Assembly: GCA_016703225.1 (NCBI GenBank)
Contig: JADJCM010000003.1
Span: 310,001-374,000, forward strand
Direction of reading: 5' to 3'
Origin: Lysobacterales bacterium
Lineage (GTDB): Bacteria > Pseudomonadota > Gammaproteobacteria > Xanthomonadales > Ahniellaceae
DNA length: 64,000 nucleotides
Made by a program: the position numbers and the translations under genes. Shown here piece by piece: positions 42,841-51,407 of the stretch. Position 1 is the stretch's first letter. Each line of letters opens with the position of its first letter. The notes under the pieces were generated by a model, which was not told the DNA's origin, made no database searches, and worked only from the letters and a program-made list of their open reading frames with translations.

Positions 42841-43115
42841 GCGATTTCCAGTGAGTTGAATTTGCTTCGGTTGTCGTCGTCGTTGCCGGCAGAACTTCGG
42901 GCAATCCCTGGTCTGACGATGGACAGAGGGCGGAATGCGCTCCGCCTCCCATGGTACTTCGACCAATCGCTCGCGGTACAGTTCGCCGGGCAGATTCCGA
43001 CGAAGGTCACTGCACCATTCAGAGACTCTCGGTCGACGCTGCCTCGGCAAGGTTTTCGCATCAATTGCGCTGAAATGGCCACCCGCACCACCTGCTTCCG
43101 CGATCGGAGTGATCG

Positions 43116-44555
43116 ATGTCTACCGCCATCGTCTGGTTCCGTCGTGATCTGCGCCTGATCGACCATCCTGCGCTCGATGCAGCGGCGCAGAGCGGGCTGC
43201 CGCTGGTCGCGTTGTATGTGCACAGTCCGGAGGAAGACGGAGCCTGGCGTGCGGGGGCAGCCAGCGACTGGTGGCTGCAGCAGAGCCTGGTTGCGCTCGA
43301 TGCCGAGTTGCGGGAGCGCGGTGGGCGCCTGCTGGTGCGGCGCGGGCCGGCGCTGGATGCGATCACGCGCTTGATCGGCGAGACCGGTGCCGTGGCGGTG
43401 CATTGGAATCGCCTGTACGAGCCCGCGGCGATCGCGCGCGATCAGGCGATCGAGCAAAGGCTGGCGACCGATCGGATCGCGGTCGAGAGTCACAATGCCG
43501 CGCTGTTTGTCGAGCCGTGGCAGGTTTCGACCCAGACCGGGCAGCCCTACCGCGTGTTCACGCCGTTCTGGCGCAATGCCCTCGGACGCATCGCGGACGC
43601 GCTGCCGCTGCCGGCGCCGCAGGCGTTGCGCTGGGCGGGTGCGGCGCTGCCGAGCGAAGCCATCGAGTCGCTGGCGTTGTCGCCGGCAGTCGCCTGGGAC
43701 GGCGGGCTACGCGCGACCTGGACGCCGGGCGAGCAGGGCGGGTTGATGCGCGTGCGCGCGTTCGCGGCGCAGGCAACGCGCTACGCGCAGGAGCGCGATC
43801 GGCCGGACCTCACGGGCACCTCGATGCTGTCGCCGCACCTGCATTTCGGCGAGATTTCTCCGCGTCAGGTATTGGCTGCGCTGCAGCTCGAAGCCCAGGG
43901 CGATCCGGGCTTCATGGAACGCATCGAGCCCTTCGTGCGCGAGCTCGGCTGGCGTGAGTTCGCGCACCATCTGCTGTACCACTTTCCGGCGACGGTCGAG
44001 CACAACCTCAATGCCCGCTTCGATCAACTGGCGTGGGCCGAACCGGAACCGAAGCTGCTGCGGGCTTGGCAGCACGGCCACACCGGCATCCCCATCGTCG
44101 ACGCCGGCATGCGCCAGCTCTGGGAGACCGGCTGGATGCACAACCGCGTGCGCATGATCGTCGCCTCGTTCCTGACCAAGAACCTGCGCTACCACTGGAT
44201 CCACGGCGCGCGCTGGTTCTGGGACACGCTGGTCGACGCCGATCTCGCCGCGAACACGCTGGGCTGGCAGTGGGTAGCCGGAACTGGCGCCGATGCCGCG
44301 CCCTATTTCCGCATCTTCAATCCGGTGCTGCAGGGCGAGCGCTTCGATCCACATGGGCACTACGTCAAGCGTTACCTGCCCGAGCTGGCCCGGGTTCCGG
44401 CCGCGCGCGTGCATCGTCCATGGACGCTCGCGCCGGCGCAGCAGGCCGAGTTCGGCGTCAGCGGCGTGTATGCGAGGCCGTTGGTGGACCTCGCCCGCAG
44501 TCGTGAAGCGGCGCTTGCAGCCCATGCGCAGATGCGCGCCGCCGATCCTCGTTGA
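43116..44555 (+). CDS. phrB: Deoxyribodipyrimidine photolyase
   Basis: 479 residues. It repairs cyclobutane pyrimidine dimers in DNA using blue light. The N-terminal antenna domain starts STAIVWFRRDLRLIDHPAL; the FAD domain contains SPHLHFGEISPRQ, ELGWREFAHHLLY, DAGMRQLWETGWMHNRVRM and the very conserved NTLGWQWVAGTGADAAPYFRIFNP. The last block distinguishes CPD class I photolyases. Full length. It is divergent from an exported-protein gene across 275 bases. Confidence 0.95.
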   Translation: MSTAIVWFRRDLRLIDHPALDAAAQSGLPLVALYVHSPEEDGAWRAGAASDWWLQQSLVALDAELRERGGRLLVRRGPALDAITRLIGETGAVAVHWNRLYEPAAIARDQAIEQRLATDRIAVESHNAALFVEPWQVSTQTGQPYRVFTPFWRNALGRIADALPLPAPQALRWAGAALPSEAIESLALSPAVAWDGGLRATWTPGEQGGLMRVRAFAAQATRYAQERDRPDLTGTSMLSPHLHFGEISPRQVLAALQLEAQGDPGFMERIEPFVRELGWREFAHHLLYHFPATVEHNLNARFDQLAWAEPEPKLLRAWQHGHTGIPIVDAGMRQLWETGWMHNRVRMIVASFLTKNLRYHWIHGARWFWDTLVDADLAANTLGWQWVAGTGADAAPYFRIFNPVLQGERFDPHGHYVKRYLPELARVPAARVHRPWTLAPAQQAEFGVSGVYARPLVDLARSREAALAAHAQMRAADPR

Positions 44556-44614
44556 CGCATCCCGGACGCACCGGTACAACCGAAGCAGGCATTCGGAAAC
44601 GGGGAGCGCGGGTC

Positions 44615-46210
44615 ATGGCGGTGATGACGATGGGGCGGCGCAATCGCGAGCCGATGTCCAAGGTGGACACCGCGTGGTTGCGCATGGAACGCGCCACCAA
44701 CCTGATGATGATCAGCGGCGTGATGATGTTCGAGTCGCATCTCGACATCGACCGCTTCAAGCGCATGCTGCGCGAGCGCTTCCTCGCCTATCGCCGTTTC
44801 CAGCAGAAGGCGGTGGACACGCCCGCTGGCGCCTACTGGGAGACCGATGCCGACTTCGATCTCGACTGGCACGTGCGGCTGACCGCGCTGCCCGGCAAGG
44901 GCGGGCGCGAGGAGTTGCAGCGGCTGGTCTCGCATCTCGCCTCGACGCCGCTCGATGCGTCGAAGCCGCGCTGGCAATTCCACGTTGTCGAGAAGTACAA
45001 CGGTGGCAGCGCGCTGATCACGCGCATCCACCACTGCTATGCCGACGGCATCGCGCTGATCCAGGTGCTGCTGTCGCTGACCGATGTGAAGCCCTCGCCC
45101 GAAAAGCACATCGAACTCGCCAAGACCTGGCTCAGCGAGGACCGCGGCTCGGTACTCGAGCGCCTGTTGCAGCCGGCACGCGAGGGGCTGACCAGCGCGT
45201 TGCACATCGGCGAGAAGGTGATCGAGAAGGGACACGAACTGCTGCAGCATCCGGAGATGGTGCAGAAGCTTGCGCACGAAGGCGGCGAGATCGCACGCGA
45301 GCTCGCGATTGCCGTCAGCCTTCCCGACGATCCGATCACCCGTTTCAAGGGATCGCTCGGTGTCAGCAAGCGCTGTGCCTGGGCCGAGCCGCTGCCGCTG
45401 GAGGAAGTGAAGATCGTTGGCCGCGCGCTTGGCTGCACCGTTAATGACGTGCTGCTGGCCTGCGCCGCCGGGGCCTTGCGCTCCTATCTGCTGGAGCGAG
45501 GCGAAGACCCCGAGGGGCTGACCATCCGCGCCACCGTGCCGGTCAACCTACGACCGCTGGAGCACGCCAAGAAGCTCGGCAACCACTTCGGGCTGGTGTT
45601 TCTGAACCTGCCGATCGGCGAGTCGAATCCGTTGCGGCGGCTGGAGCGCGTCGCCGAATGCATGCGCGAACTCAAGCGCTCGCGCCAGGCCATCGTTGCA
45701 TTCGGATTGCTCGCCGCCTTGGGCATGGCACCGGCGGCATTGCAGAAGACTGCGCTCGAGATGTTCAGCCGCAAGGCGACCGCTGTTGCGACCAATGTGC
45801 CGGGACCGCAGATGCCGCTGTTCTTCGCTGGTTGTCGCATCGTCGAGCAGATGTTTTGGGTGCCGCAGACTGGCTCGATCGGCATGGGCATCAGCATCCT
45901 GAGTTACGATGGCGCGGTGCACTTCGGCCTGATCACCGATGCCAAACTGGTTCCCGATCCGGAGGCGATCATCAATCGGTTCGCCACCGAGTTCGAGAAG
46001 CTGTTGCTGATCGCGCTGATGGAAGACTGGAACACCGACATCACGCCAGCCGACGCCGAGGCCACGCTGCGCCGCTTCGTCACTGGCCAGGCCGCGGTGC
46101 CGAAGTCGAAGGCGAAGGCGAAGCCCGCGTCGAAGCCCGCTGCAAAGCCAGCAGCAAAGCGCGAAACCCGCGCCGAGGCGCAGCGGCGCAAGTTGCGCGA
46201 ACTGGCCTGA
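44615..46210 (+). CDS. Wax ester synthase / diacylglycerol acyltransferase
   Basis: 531 residues. It uses acyl-CoA to make wax esters or triacylglycerol for storage. The acyltransferase motif is present as HHCYADG (H139-G145; consensus HHxxxDG), and the downstream blocks NDVLLACAAGALR, FLNLPIGE and ATNVPGPQMPLFFAG match the family. The last ~45 residues are a Lys/Ala-rich tail (SKAKAKPASKPAAKPAAK) resembling the AAKPA tails of storage-granule proteins and possibly used for granule or membrane contact. ATG 44615 is chosen because GGGGAG lies upstream. Not in an obvious operon. Confidence 0.9.
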   Translation: MAVMTMGRRNREPMSKVDTAWLRMERATNLMMISGVMMFESHLDIDRFKRMLRERFLAYRRFQQKAVDTPAGAYWETDADFDLDWHVRLTALPGKGGREELQRLVSHLASTPLDASKPRWQFHVVEKYNGGSALITRIHHCYADGIALIQVLLSLTDVKPSPEKHIELAKTWLSEDRGSVLERLLQPAREGLTSALHIGEKVIEKGHELLQHPEMVQKLAHEGGEIARELAIAVSLPDDPITRFKGSLGVSKRCAWAEPLPLEEVKIVGRALGCTVNDVLLACAAGALRSYLLERGEDPEGLTIRATVPVNLRPLEHAKKLGNHFGLVFLNLPIGESNPLRRLERVAECMRELKRSRQAIVAFGLLAALGMAPAALQKTALEMFSRKATAVATNVPGPQMPLFFAGCRIVEQMFWVPQTGSIGMGISILSYDGAVHFGLITDAKLVPDPEAIINRFATEFEKLLLIALMEDWNTDITPADAEATLRRFVTGQAAVPKSKAKAKPASKPAAKPAAKRETRAEAQRRKLRELA

Positions 46211-46286
46211 ATCCTGCGTCGGAGCGCACGCCTGCGCTGCGCGGGCTGTGCTAGTTTCGCGCCCCGATCCAGACAGGGAGACTTCC

Positions 46287-46427
46287 ATGATCCACAAGAT
46301 CCTGCGCGGCATCGTGCTGGTCGCGTTTGCGGCCGGACTGCTCGCGTGCAACACCGTCAAGGGCGTGGGCAAAGACTTGCAGAAGGCCGGCGAGAAGATC
46401 GAAGACAGCGCGGAGAAACACTCGTAG
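46287..46427 (+). CDS. ecnB: Entericidin-like small lipoprotein
   Basis: 46 residues starting MIHKILRGIVLV, with AGGGAG upstream. The lipobox is LLAC (Cys at residue 21); the mature part NTVKGVGKDLQKAGEKIED is the entericidin signature. These are small envelope lipoproteins whose E. coli forms make a toxin/antidote pair under stress control. Only one copy is present here. TAGTTT, about 35 bases upstream, is a possible -10 box. The assignment to EcnA or EcnB is not certain. Confidence 0.85.
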   Translation: MIHKILRGIVLVAFAAGLLACNTVKGVGKDLQKAGEKIEDSAEKHS

Positions 46428-46470
46428 CCTCGGGCCGGCATCGGCGACGCAGCGTTCGCTTGAAAATGAA

Positions 46471-46494
46471 ACACCCGACGTCGCCGCCGGGTGT
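46471..46494 (-). terminator. Original terminator of tRNA-Val, left behind by integration
   Basis: Read on the minus strand: ACACCCG, 10-base loop, CGGGTGT, then TTTCATTTTC. It lies directly beyond the displaced tRNA-Val 3' end, in the orientation of the tRNA gene. Confidence 0.6.
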
Positions 46495-46504
46495 CTGGTC
46501 GATC

Positions 46505-46549
46505 TGGTGGGCGGTACAAGTTTCGAACTTGTGACCCCTGCCGTGTGAA
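46505..46549 (-). other. Left attachment site: displaced 3' part of tRNA-Val
   Basis: 45 bases match the 3' part of the intact tRNA-Val (55220-55264) at 42 positions, including CCA, acceptor strand, T-arm, variable loop and half of the anticodon stem-loop. The first 19 bases next to the element (46531-46549) are identical, which is where crossover must have taken place. The three differences lie in the T-arm and keep its stem paired, so this was once a working tRNA end. Confidence 0.85.
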
Positions 46550-46680
46550 TGCCTCCGAGGCTAGCACACCAAGGCGCGAACATGCACATGGAGGCACCTC
46601 GCTTCCCTTCTATATCAGATAGATAGGACAGGGAGCAAGTGCAGGATTGTGCTTGACGATTCGCCCCCGTGCCCTCAAAT

Positions 46681-46700
46681 TGGACCACAGGTGGACCACG
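46681..46700. repeat. Left copy of the TGGACCAC double repeat (integrase arm-site candidate)
   Basis: TGGACCAC occurs twice, two bases apart, here with AG between. The same 20-base sequence with AT between is at 55143-55162 near the other end. Paired direct repeats near both ends are what arm-type integrase sites look like. Confidence 0.5.
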
Positions 46701-46705
46701 CAACG

Positions 46706-46745
46706 GGATGAAGCCTCTTCCGTCATTCAGGAGAGGTCTTCATCC
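46706..46745 (+). promoter_or_regulatory. Hairpin that would cover the integrase ribosome-binding site
   Basis: GGATGAAGCCTCT (46706-46718) pairs with AGAGG-T-CTTCATCC (46732-46745): 13 base pairs with one bulged T. The 3' arm ends at the base before the integrase ATG and contains part of the Shine-Dalgarno AGGAGAGG, so folding should limit integrase translation. Confidence 0.6.
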
Positions 46746-47993
46746 ATGAAAGCCAAGATCACCGCTCAGCTTGTCGCCGCATTGCAACCGGCCGAGCGCC
46801 CCTACGATGTCCACGACACGGACCTGCGCGGGTTTCAACTCCGGGTCCATCCCTCCGGCACCAAGACCTTCCTGTGCGTCTACCGGCTGCGCGGGAACGG
46901 TCGCAAGAACCGCTACGTCATCGGCCGCACTCCGCCGCTGACGCCGACCCAAGCCCGAGACGAGGCCAAGAAAGTATTGGGCGACGTGGCGCGTGGCATC
47001 GATCCCAACGAAGCGAAGCGCGAACGTCAGCGCGAACAGCGGAAGCCGACGCTCAGCCAGTTCCTTGAAGAACACTACGGTCCATGGGCCGGGACGCATC
47101 TTGGTACGGCGGAAATGACCCTTGCCCGGCTTCGACATTCCTTCCATGACCTGCTCGACAAGCGGCTGGACAGCCTGACGGCATGGCAACTCGACAAGTG
47201 GAAGTCCAATCGCCTCAAGTCCGGCATCAAGGCAAGCACGGTCAACCGCGAGATGGCTGCGCTTCGTTCAGCCCTGACCAAAGCCGTCGAATGGGACCAT
47301 TTGGTGGATCATCCGATGCGAAAGGTCAAGCAAGCGCGAGTGGAAGACGATCACCGTGTCCGGTACCTGAGCGATGATGAAGAGAAGCGCCTTCGGCAAG
47401 CTCTCATGGACCGTGAAGATGCAGCAAAGACGGCCCGTGAAAGCCATCGTCGGTGGTTGACCGAACGCGGACTGGAACCAGTGGCTGCCATTGGAACCGA
47501 AGACTATGCCGACCACATCCAGCCTATGGTCCTTCTCACCATCAACACGGGGCTTCGTCGGGGAGAAATGTTCAAGCTGCGCAGGACCGATATCGACATG
47601 GAGAAGCAGCAAGTCAAGGTCCGTGCAGCCGCCGCGAAGAGCGGGAAGGCTCGGCATGTTCCCCTGAATACCGAAGCATTCGAGGCGGTCACGCGCTGGA
47701 TGCGGCAGCATCCGGGTGGGCCGGATGACCTCATCTTTCCGGGCAAGGACGGCAAGCCCATGACCAATATCGATTCGTCATGGCGGACCGTTTCCGCCGC
47801 AGCGAAGTTGAAGGACTTTCGCTGGCACGATCTTCGGCATCACTTCGCGTCGCGGCTCGTCATGTCGGGCGTAGACCTCAACACCGTTCGGGAACTGCTC
47901 GGCCATGCCGACTTGAAGATGACGCTTCGCTACGCGCATCTCGCGCCGGAGCACAAGGCTAATGCCGTAGCTAAGCTGGTACGGGCAGCATAG
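46746..47993 (+). CDS. int: Tyrosine-type site-specific integrase
   Basis: 415 residues from ATG 46746 (MKAKITAQLV); the frame opens earlier, but this ATG has an AGGAG site. The N-terminal DUF4102-type domain (DLRGFQLRVHPSGTKTF) and SAM-like core-binding domain (LSQFLEEHYGPW, then STVNREMAALRSAL) precede the catalytic domain. Active-site residues are R271 (TGLRRGE), H361 and R364 (HDLRH), H387 (LLGHADLKMT) and the nucleophile Y396 (RYAHL). All are present, so it should be active. It catalyses recombination at tRNA-Val. It lies at the left end, facing inwards, 196 bases from the displaced tRNA end. Confidence 0.92.
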   Translation: MKAKITAQLVAALQPAERPYDVHDTDLRGFQLRVHPSGTKTFLCVYRLRGNGRKNRYVIGRTPPLTPTQARDEAKKVLGDVARGIDPNEAKRERQREQRKPTLSQFLEEHYGPWAGTHLGTAEMTLARLRHSFHDLLDKRLDSLTAWQLDKWKSNRLKSGIKASTVNREMAALRSALTKAVEWDHLVDHPMRKVKQARVEDDHRVRYLSDDEEKRLRQALMDREDAAKTARESHRRWLTERGLEPVAAIGTEDYADHIQPMVLLTINTGLRRGEMFKLRRTDIDMEKQQVKVRAAAAKSGKARHVPLNTEAFEAVTRWMRQHPGGPDDLIFPGKDGKPMTNIDSSWRTVSAAAKLKDFRWHDLRHHFASRLVMSGVDLNTVRELLGHADLKMTLRYAHLAPEHKANAVAKLVRAA

Positions 47994-48002
47994 GAAGGCA
48001 AG

Positions 48003-48674
48003 ATGACTCGCTCGCAGCCCCCTCCTACATGGATCAATGCATACAACGGCAGCCCTGAGTTCTGGCCGCCGTACTGGGATCGCACCGTTCTGGCACGCAT
48101 CATCGACAGCCCGGCGCTATGTGATCGCTTGGAAGCGATAGCGCATGAATGTGGTCGGAACGTCGGGCAAGAAGTCTTGGAAGCTTGTCTGTCGGCGCGT
48201 GGCTCATGGGAGGCGATGCCAAAGGTATCGGCAAGCGAGCAGCATGAAGCTGTCAATGATGTTCGCGGGCTCGTTGAAAAGCTGACGGTCTCGATGAAGC
48301 GCCATGAACAGGCACTTCGAGCGCACTGCGCATTGCCCCTCACAGTCGAGACGCTGTTTCCTGAAACTGATCGCGACTATTTGCGCAAAGCCTCTGGCGA
48401 GGCATCCCCGCTCTGCTTGCAAGCGGTATTGCTTCGACTGCACGACCTGTTGCGCGAGCCAACAACATGGGAAGGAGGCATGAAGCGCCCCTCGAAGCCG
48501 CATCACCGTAGTGCATTCCGGACATCTGTCGCGCAGCACCTGATTCGACTGCTCCGCGATAGAACCGGCAGGCCGCAGTACAGCGTCGTCGCGGACTTCG
48601 TGAATGTCATCGTCGATGATCCCGACGATCCTATCCACCACACACACATCGCCAAGCTCGATCCGGGCGAGTGA
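48003..48674 (+). CDS. Element-encoded protein of unknown function
   Basis: 223 residues starting 9 bases after the integrase stop, with AAGGCA upstream, so it is probably co-transcribed with int. No motif is recognised. It is predicted soluble and mainly alpha-helical, with a region rich in charged residues (VRGLVEKLTVSMKRHEQALRAH) that could form a coiled coil, and a C-terminal part with DFVNVIVDDPDDPI. Codon use looks coding throughout. It may be an integrase accessory factor, but that is only a guess from position. Confidence 0.65.
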   Translation: MTRSQPPPTWINAYNGSPEFWPPYWDRTVLARIIDSPALCDRLEAIAHECGRNVGQEVLEACLSARGSWEAMPKVSASEQHEAVNDVRGLVEKLTVSMKRHEQALRAHCALPLTVETLFPETDRDYLRKASGEASPLCLQAVLLRLHDLLREPTTWEGGMKRPSKPHHRSAFRTSVAQHLIRLLRDRTGRPQYSVVADFVNVIVDDPDDPIHHTHIAKLDPGE

Positions 48675-48704
48675 AGCCTGTGAAGTAGCCAGCATGCGCG
48701 TCAA

Positions 48705-48785
48705 GGAAGAAACGTCGGCAATCAGGGGCGTTTCTTCCTAACGACCCGTCCACGGTCTCGCTGACCCTCGTCGCACAGCGAGGGT
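48705..48785. promoter_or_regulatory. Two hairpins in the leader of the alpA-primase operon
   Basis: GGAAGAAACG (48705-48714) and CGTTTCTTCC (48729-48738) form a perfect 10-base stem. ACCCTCG (48764-48770) and CGAGGGT (48779-48785) form a second, 7-base stem. They lie between the int operon and the AlpA-type gene and may end the first transcript or regulate the second. Confidence 0.5.
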
Positions 48786-48809
48786 GTTCCTCGCATCAGA
48801 GGACAAATC

Positions 48810-49046
48810 ATGCAGACCACTGAACTTGTGCGTGGAATGACGGAAGAACAGGCTGCCGCCTATCTGGGAATCTCCCGCTCGACCCTGCGTCACGGCCGTT
48901 GCGATGGTCGCCGCGACGGCCGCATGCCGCCTCCGCCCTTCGTCCGCCTTGGCCGGAAGATCGTCTACCTGAAAGACGATCTTGACACGTGGCTGGCGCA
49001 GAACCGTTGCGACCTGTCCGTCCGCCAGGAGGTGGGCCATGGCTAA
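48810..49046 (+). CDS. AlpA/MerR-type helix-turn-helix regulator or excisionase
   Basis: 78 residues. It contains the winged-helix pattern MTEEQAAAYLGISRSTLRHGR and, near the end, FVRLGRKIVYLKDDLDTWLAQ, typical of AlpA/excisionase proteins. Members activate integrase or excision genes in satellites and prophages. GAGGAC is the ribosome site. Its end overlaps the next gene by eight bases, starting an operon of four overlapping or near-contiguous genes. Between the two halves an extra R/P-rich loop (CDGRRDGRMPPPP) is present. Confidence 0.8.
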   Translation: MQTTELVRGMTEEQAAAYLGISRSTLRHGRCDGRRDGRMPPPPFVRLGRKIVYLKDDLDTWLAQNRCDLSVRQEVGHG

Positions 49047-49257
49047 CGGTCAGCGCAAGGAGAAAGTCACTGCGGAGCATATCGCTAACCTTCCGGATCG
49101 TAGCGGGCGCATTTTTCGCATCCGCGCTCCGGGCGGCTGGATCGTCATTGGCAGCCTTTTGTGCACTGACAGGGATGGCAATGTTTCGTCCATGGCCTTG
49201 ACTTTCGTTCCGGACGATACGGGAGCATGGATGGCGGAGGAAGGCAGCGATGACTGA
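49039..49257 (+). CDS. Small element protein of unknown function
   Basis: 72 residues from ATG 49039, with a strong AGGAGG site seven bases upstream. It overlaps the AlpA-type gene at its start and the primase gene at its end. The sequence is polar and reads VTAEHIANLPDRSGRIFRIRAP, then WIVIGSLLCTDRDGNVSSMAL. I do not recognise it. The tight coupling and good ribosome site make it a real gene, perhaps a replication accessory protein. Confidence 0.65.
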   Translation: MANGQRKEKVTAEHIANLPDRSGRIFRIRAPGGWIVIGSLLCTDRDGNVSSMALTFVPDDTGAWMAEEGSDD

Positions 49258-49795
49258 TCTTCGTCCCGATATCGAACATGCGCGCCAGTTCCTCGCCATG
49301 TTCGACTCTGACCCCGCCAGCTTCACTTTTCAGGTACTCCCCGAAAAGGAAGGTTGCCGGATTGCGCGCACGATTTTTCACGGATCGATTGATGAACTGG
49401 CTGCCCAACTCACGGCGGCCAATCAGGCTGGTGCCGGGGTCTTCTTCATGGTGAATGCTGGTGATCAGAAAGGCAGGAAGGCAGAGAACGTAGTGCGCGT
49501 ACGCGCGCACTTCATTGACCTCGACAAACCGGGCATCGATCCGGTGCTTACGGCCGAACTGCCACCGCACATCATCGTGGAGAGCAGCGCGGGAAAGTGG
49601 CACGCCTACTGGTTGGCGGAGGCTGGGGCCTCGCTCGACGAGTTTCCGGCGTTGCAGCGTTCGCTCGCGGACCGGTTCGAAGGTGACACCTCCGTAGGCG
49701 ATGTTTCGCGCATCATGCGCTTGCCGGGCTTCTACCATCAGAAGAAGAACAGCATCCCTTTCATGACGCGCATGCACCTTGGAATGGGAAACTGA
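49250..49795 (+). CDS. RepB-type DNA primase domain protein
   Basis: 181 residues with GGAGGAAGG upstream. The sequence matches the RepB-like archaeo-eukaryotic primase fold: FFMVNAGDQKGRKAENVVRVRAHFIDLDKPG (containing the metal-binding DLD), then PHIIVESSAGKWHAYWL and DVSRIMRLPGFYHQKK. Such primases make the first primers in plasmids of the RSF1010 kind and in satellites. It lies just before the helicase gene (TGA at 49793-49795, ATG at 49797), as expected for a primase-helicase replication unit. Confidence 0.8.
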   Translation: MTDLRPDIEHARQFLAMFDSDPASFTFQVLPEKEGCRIARTIFHGSIDELAAQLTAANQAGAGVFFMVNAGDQKGRKAENVVRVRAHFIDLDKPGIDPVLTAELPPHIIVESSAGKWHAYWLAEAGASLDEFPALQRSLADRFEGDTSVGDVSRIMRLPGFYHQKKNSIPFMTRMHLGMGN

Positions 49796-49796
49796 C

Positions 49797-51257
49797 ATGC
49801 TGCCGATCAAGCTTACCGATCCGGGACAACGCTACTCTGCCGCCGCGTTGAAAGCGGGTCTGCGTTTGGTCGCATCGACAGTTCCGCCGTCGTCTCACGC
49901 CAACTTTCATTCGTCCCGTATCACCGGGGCAGCGGGAAGCCCGCTACTGCACAGCCACCCGGATGGTGAGCGCACGGGCGCGCTGACCAAGCTTGTCGGG
50001 CGTTTGATCTCCAAAGGACTGGACATCGCTGAGGTGGAGCGAATCGCGCTTGACTGGAACGCTCGCCAGAATCCGCCGCTCGACGCGGATAAGGTGCGTA
50101 GCACCGTGGAGAGCCTCGCAAGGACCGATGCGCGCAATCATCCCGAACGCCACAAGGGGCAGCTAACACCGCTGTTTGACATTGCCGAAGCTGACATCAG
50201 CCACTGGCTGCGCACAAGTCCGCCTGCTCGACGTTGGCTGTTGCAAGACATGCTGCCCATGGGGATCGTCGGCATGATCGTCGCCCCGGGGGGCACCGGA
50301 AAGAGTCAGTTCGTGCTGCAACTCGGCGTGGCTGTCGCGACTGGAATCCCGCTTTGCGGCCTGTGGCAACCCAGCGAACAAGGAAAAGCACTGCTGCTTC
50401 TGGCCGAAGACGAGATGGATGAGGTAAGTCGTCGGCTGCATCGCATCATTACGGAACTTGGCCCCACAAATCCGGGAATGGTTTCTGATCTGGAACAGAA
50501 GCTGTTGGTAAGGTCGCTGATGGCTGCCAACAATTTGATGACGCGTGCTCCGCGTCACGGAGACGTAGAAGCAACAGACTACGTGGATCGCCTGCTGATG
50601 ACGGTCGCAGGCATTCCCGATCTGAAGCTCATCGTGATCGACCCCGCGTCCCGCTTTCGCGGTGGCAACGAAAACTCAGCCGACGACGTTACGCGGTTCA
50701 TCGAGCAGTTGGAGCGTCTGCGTCAAGCGACGGGCGCGACTGTTCTGGTCTGCCACCATGCCAACAAGTTAAGCATGAATGAAACGACGGGTGTGCGGGG
50801 TCAGGCTGCCACGCGCGGTTCCAGCGCCATGACCGATGGCGTGCGCTGGCAGTTGAACCTCTCTGCGGTGCCGAAGAAGACGCTGCAAGGACTGGACGTG
50901 AGCAAGCGCTATCTCAATGCGGAACTGACCAAGAGCAACTATGGCCCGCCCATTGATCCGGAAATCCTGATCCGCAAGCCGAACGGCTATCTGACGAGCC
51001 TCCGTGCTGCCGGTGTGCCCGTGACACTTGAAGATCGACTGCTTCAATTGATCCGCGACGAGACGCAGGCGGGTCACACCTATTCGGCCAACGGGATCGA
51101 GAATGCGTTCGGTGGCGAGAACGGCCGTCTTTCGGCCGGGAAGCTCAAAGTGCGGGAGGCGGTCAAGCACCTGATCGCGGCGGGGAGTCTGCGGAAGCAA
51201 GGACGAGCGCGCCACCTCGTTCCGCTCGCCGGCAGTCCGCCCAACGCCAAGCCGTAG
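49797..51257 (+). CDS. RepA-like AAA ATPase / replicative helicase
   Basis: 486 residues from ATG 49797 (MLPIKLTDPGQ). Residues ~50-125 are a helical region. The RecA-like core carries Walker A APGGTGKSQ (163-171), Walker B LKLIVIDPASRFRGG and the sensor segment TVLVCHHANK. This is the AAA_25/RepA hexameric helicase type used by small plasmids and mobile islands. With the primase it should allow the excised element to replicate. The C-terminal ~90 residues resemble a winged helix (AGKLKVREAVKHLIAAGSL) and could bind the origin. Confidence 0.85.
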   Translation: MLPIKLTDPGQRYSAAALKAGLRLVASTVPPSSHANFHSSRITGAAGSPLLHSHPDGERTGALTKLVGRLISKGLDIAEVERIALDWNARQNPPLDADKVRSTVESLARTDARNHPERHKGQLTPLFDIAEADISHWLRTSPPARRWLLQDMLPMGIVGMIVAPGGTGKSQFVLQLGVAVATGIPLCGLWQPSEQGKALLLLAEDEMDEVSRRLHRIITELGPTNPGMVSDLEQKLLVRSLMAANNLMTRAPRHGDVEATDYVDRLLMTVAGIPDLKLIVIDPASRFRGGNENSADDVTRFIEQLERLRQATGATVLVCHHANKLSMNETTGVRGQAATRGSSAMTDGVRWQLNLSAVPKKTLQGLDVSKRYLNAELTKSNYGPPIDPEILIRKPNGYLTSLRAAGVPVTLEDRLLQLIRDETQAGHTYSANGIENAFGGENGRLSAGKLKVREAVKHLIAAGSLRKQGRARHLVPLAGSPPNAKP

Positions 51258-51407
51258 GCCGATAGCTCGGTGGCTCGATATCCTTGCGTTACGAGCCTAT
51301 CGAACGAACGGACCTTTCAATTCAAGTACTTGCGCTCGACACCCATCGAACGATGAAGCCTGAAATTCCTTTTTGAATCAGACTGTTATCGGCCGATCCC
51401 CCTACTA

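Noticed and set aside
46505..46549. Second functional tRNA-Val gene
   Set aside because: Only the 3' half is present; the 5' half and promoter are missing, so it is the integration scar.
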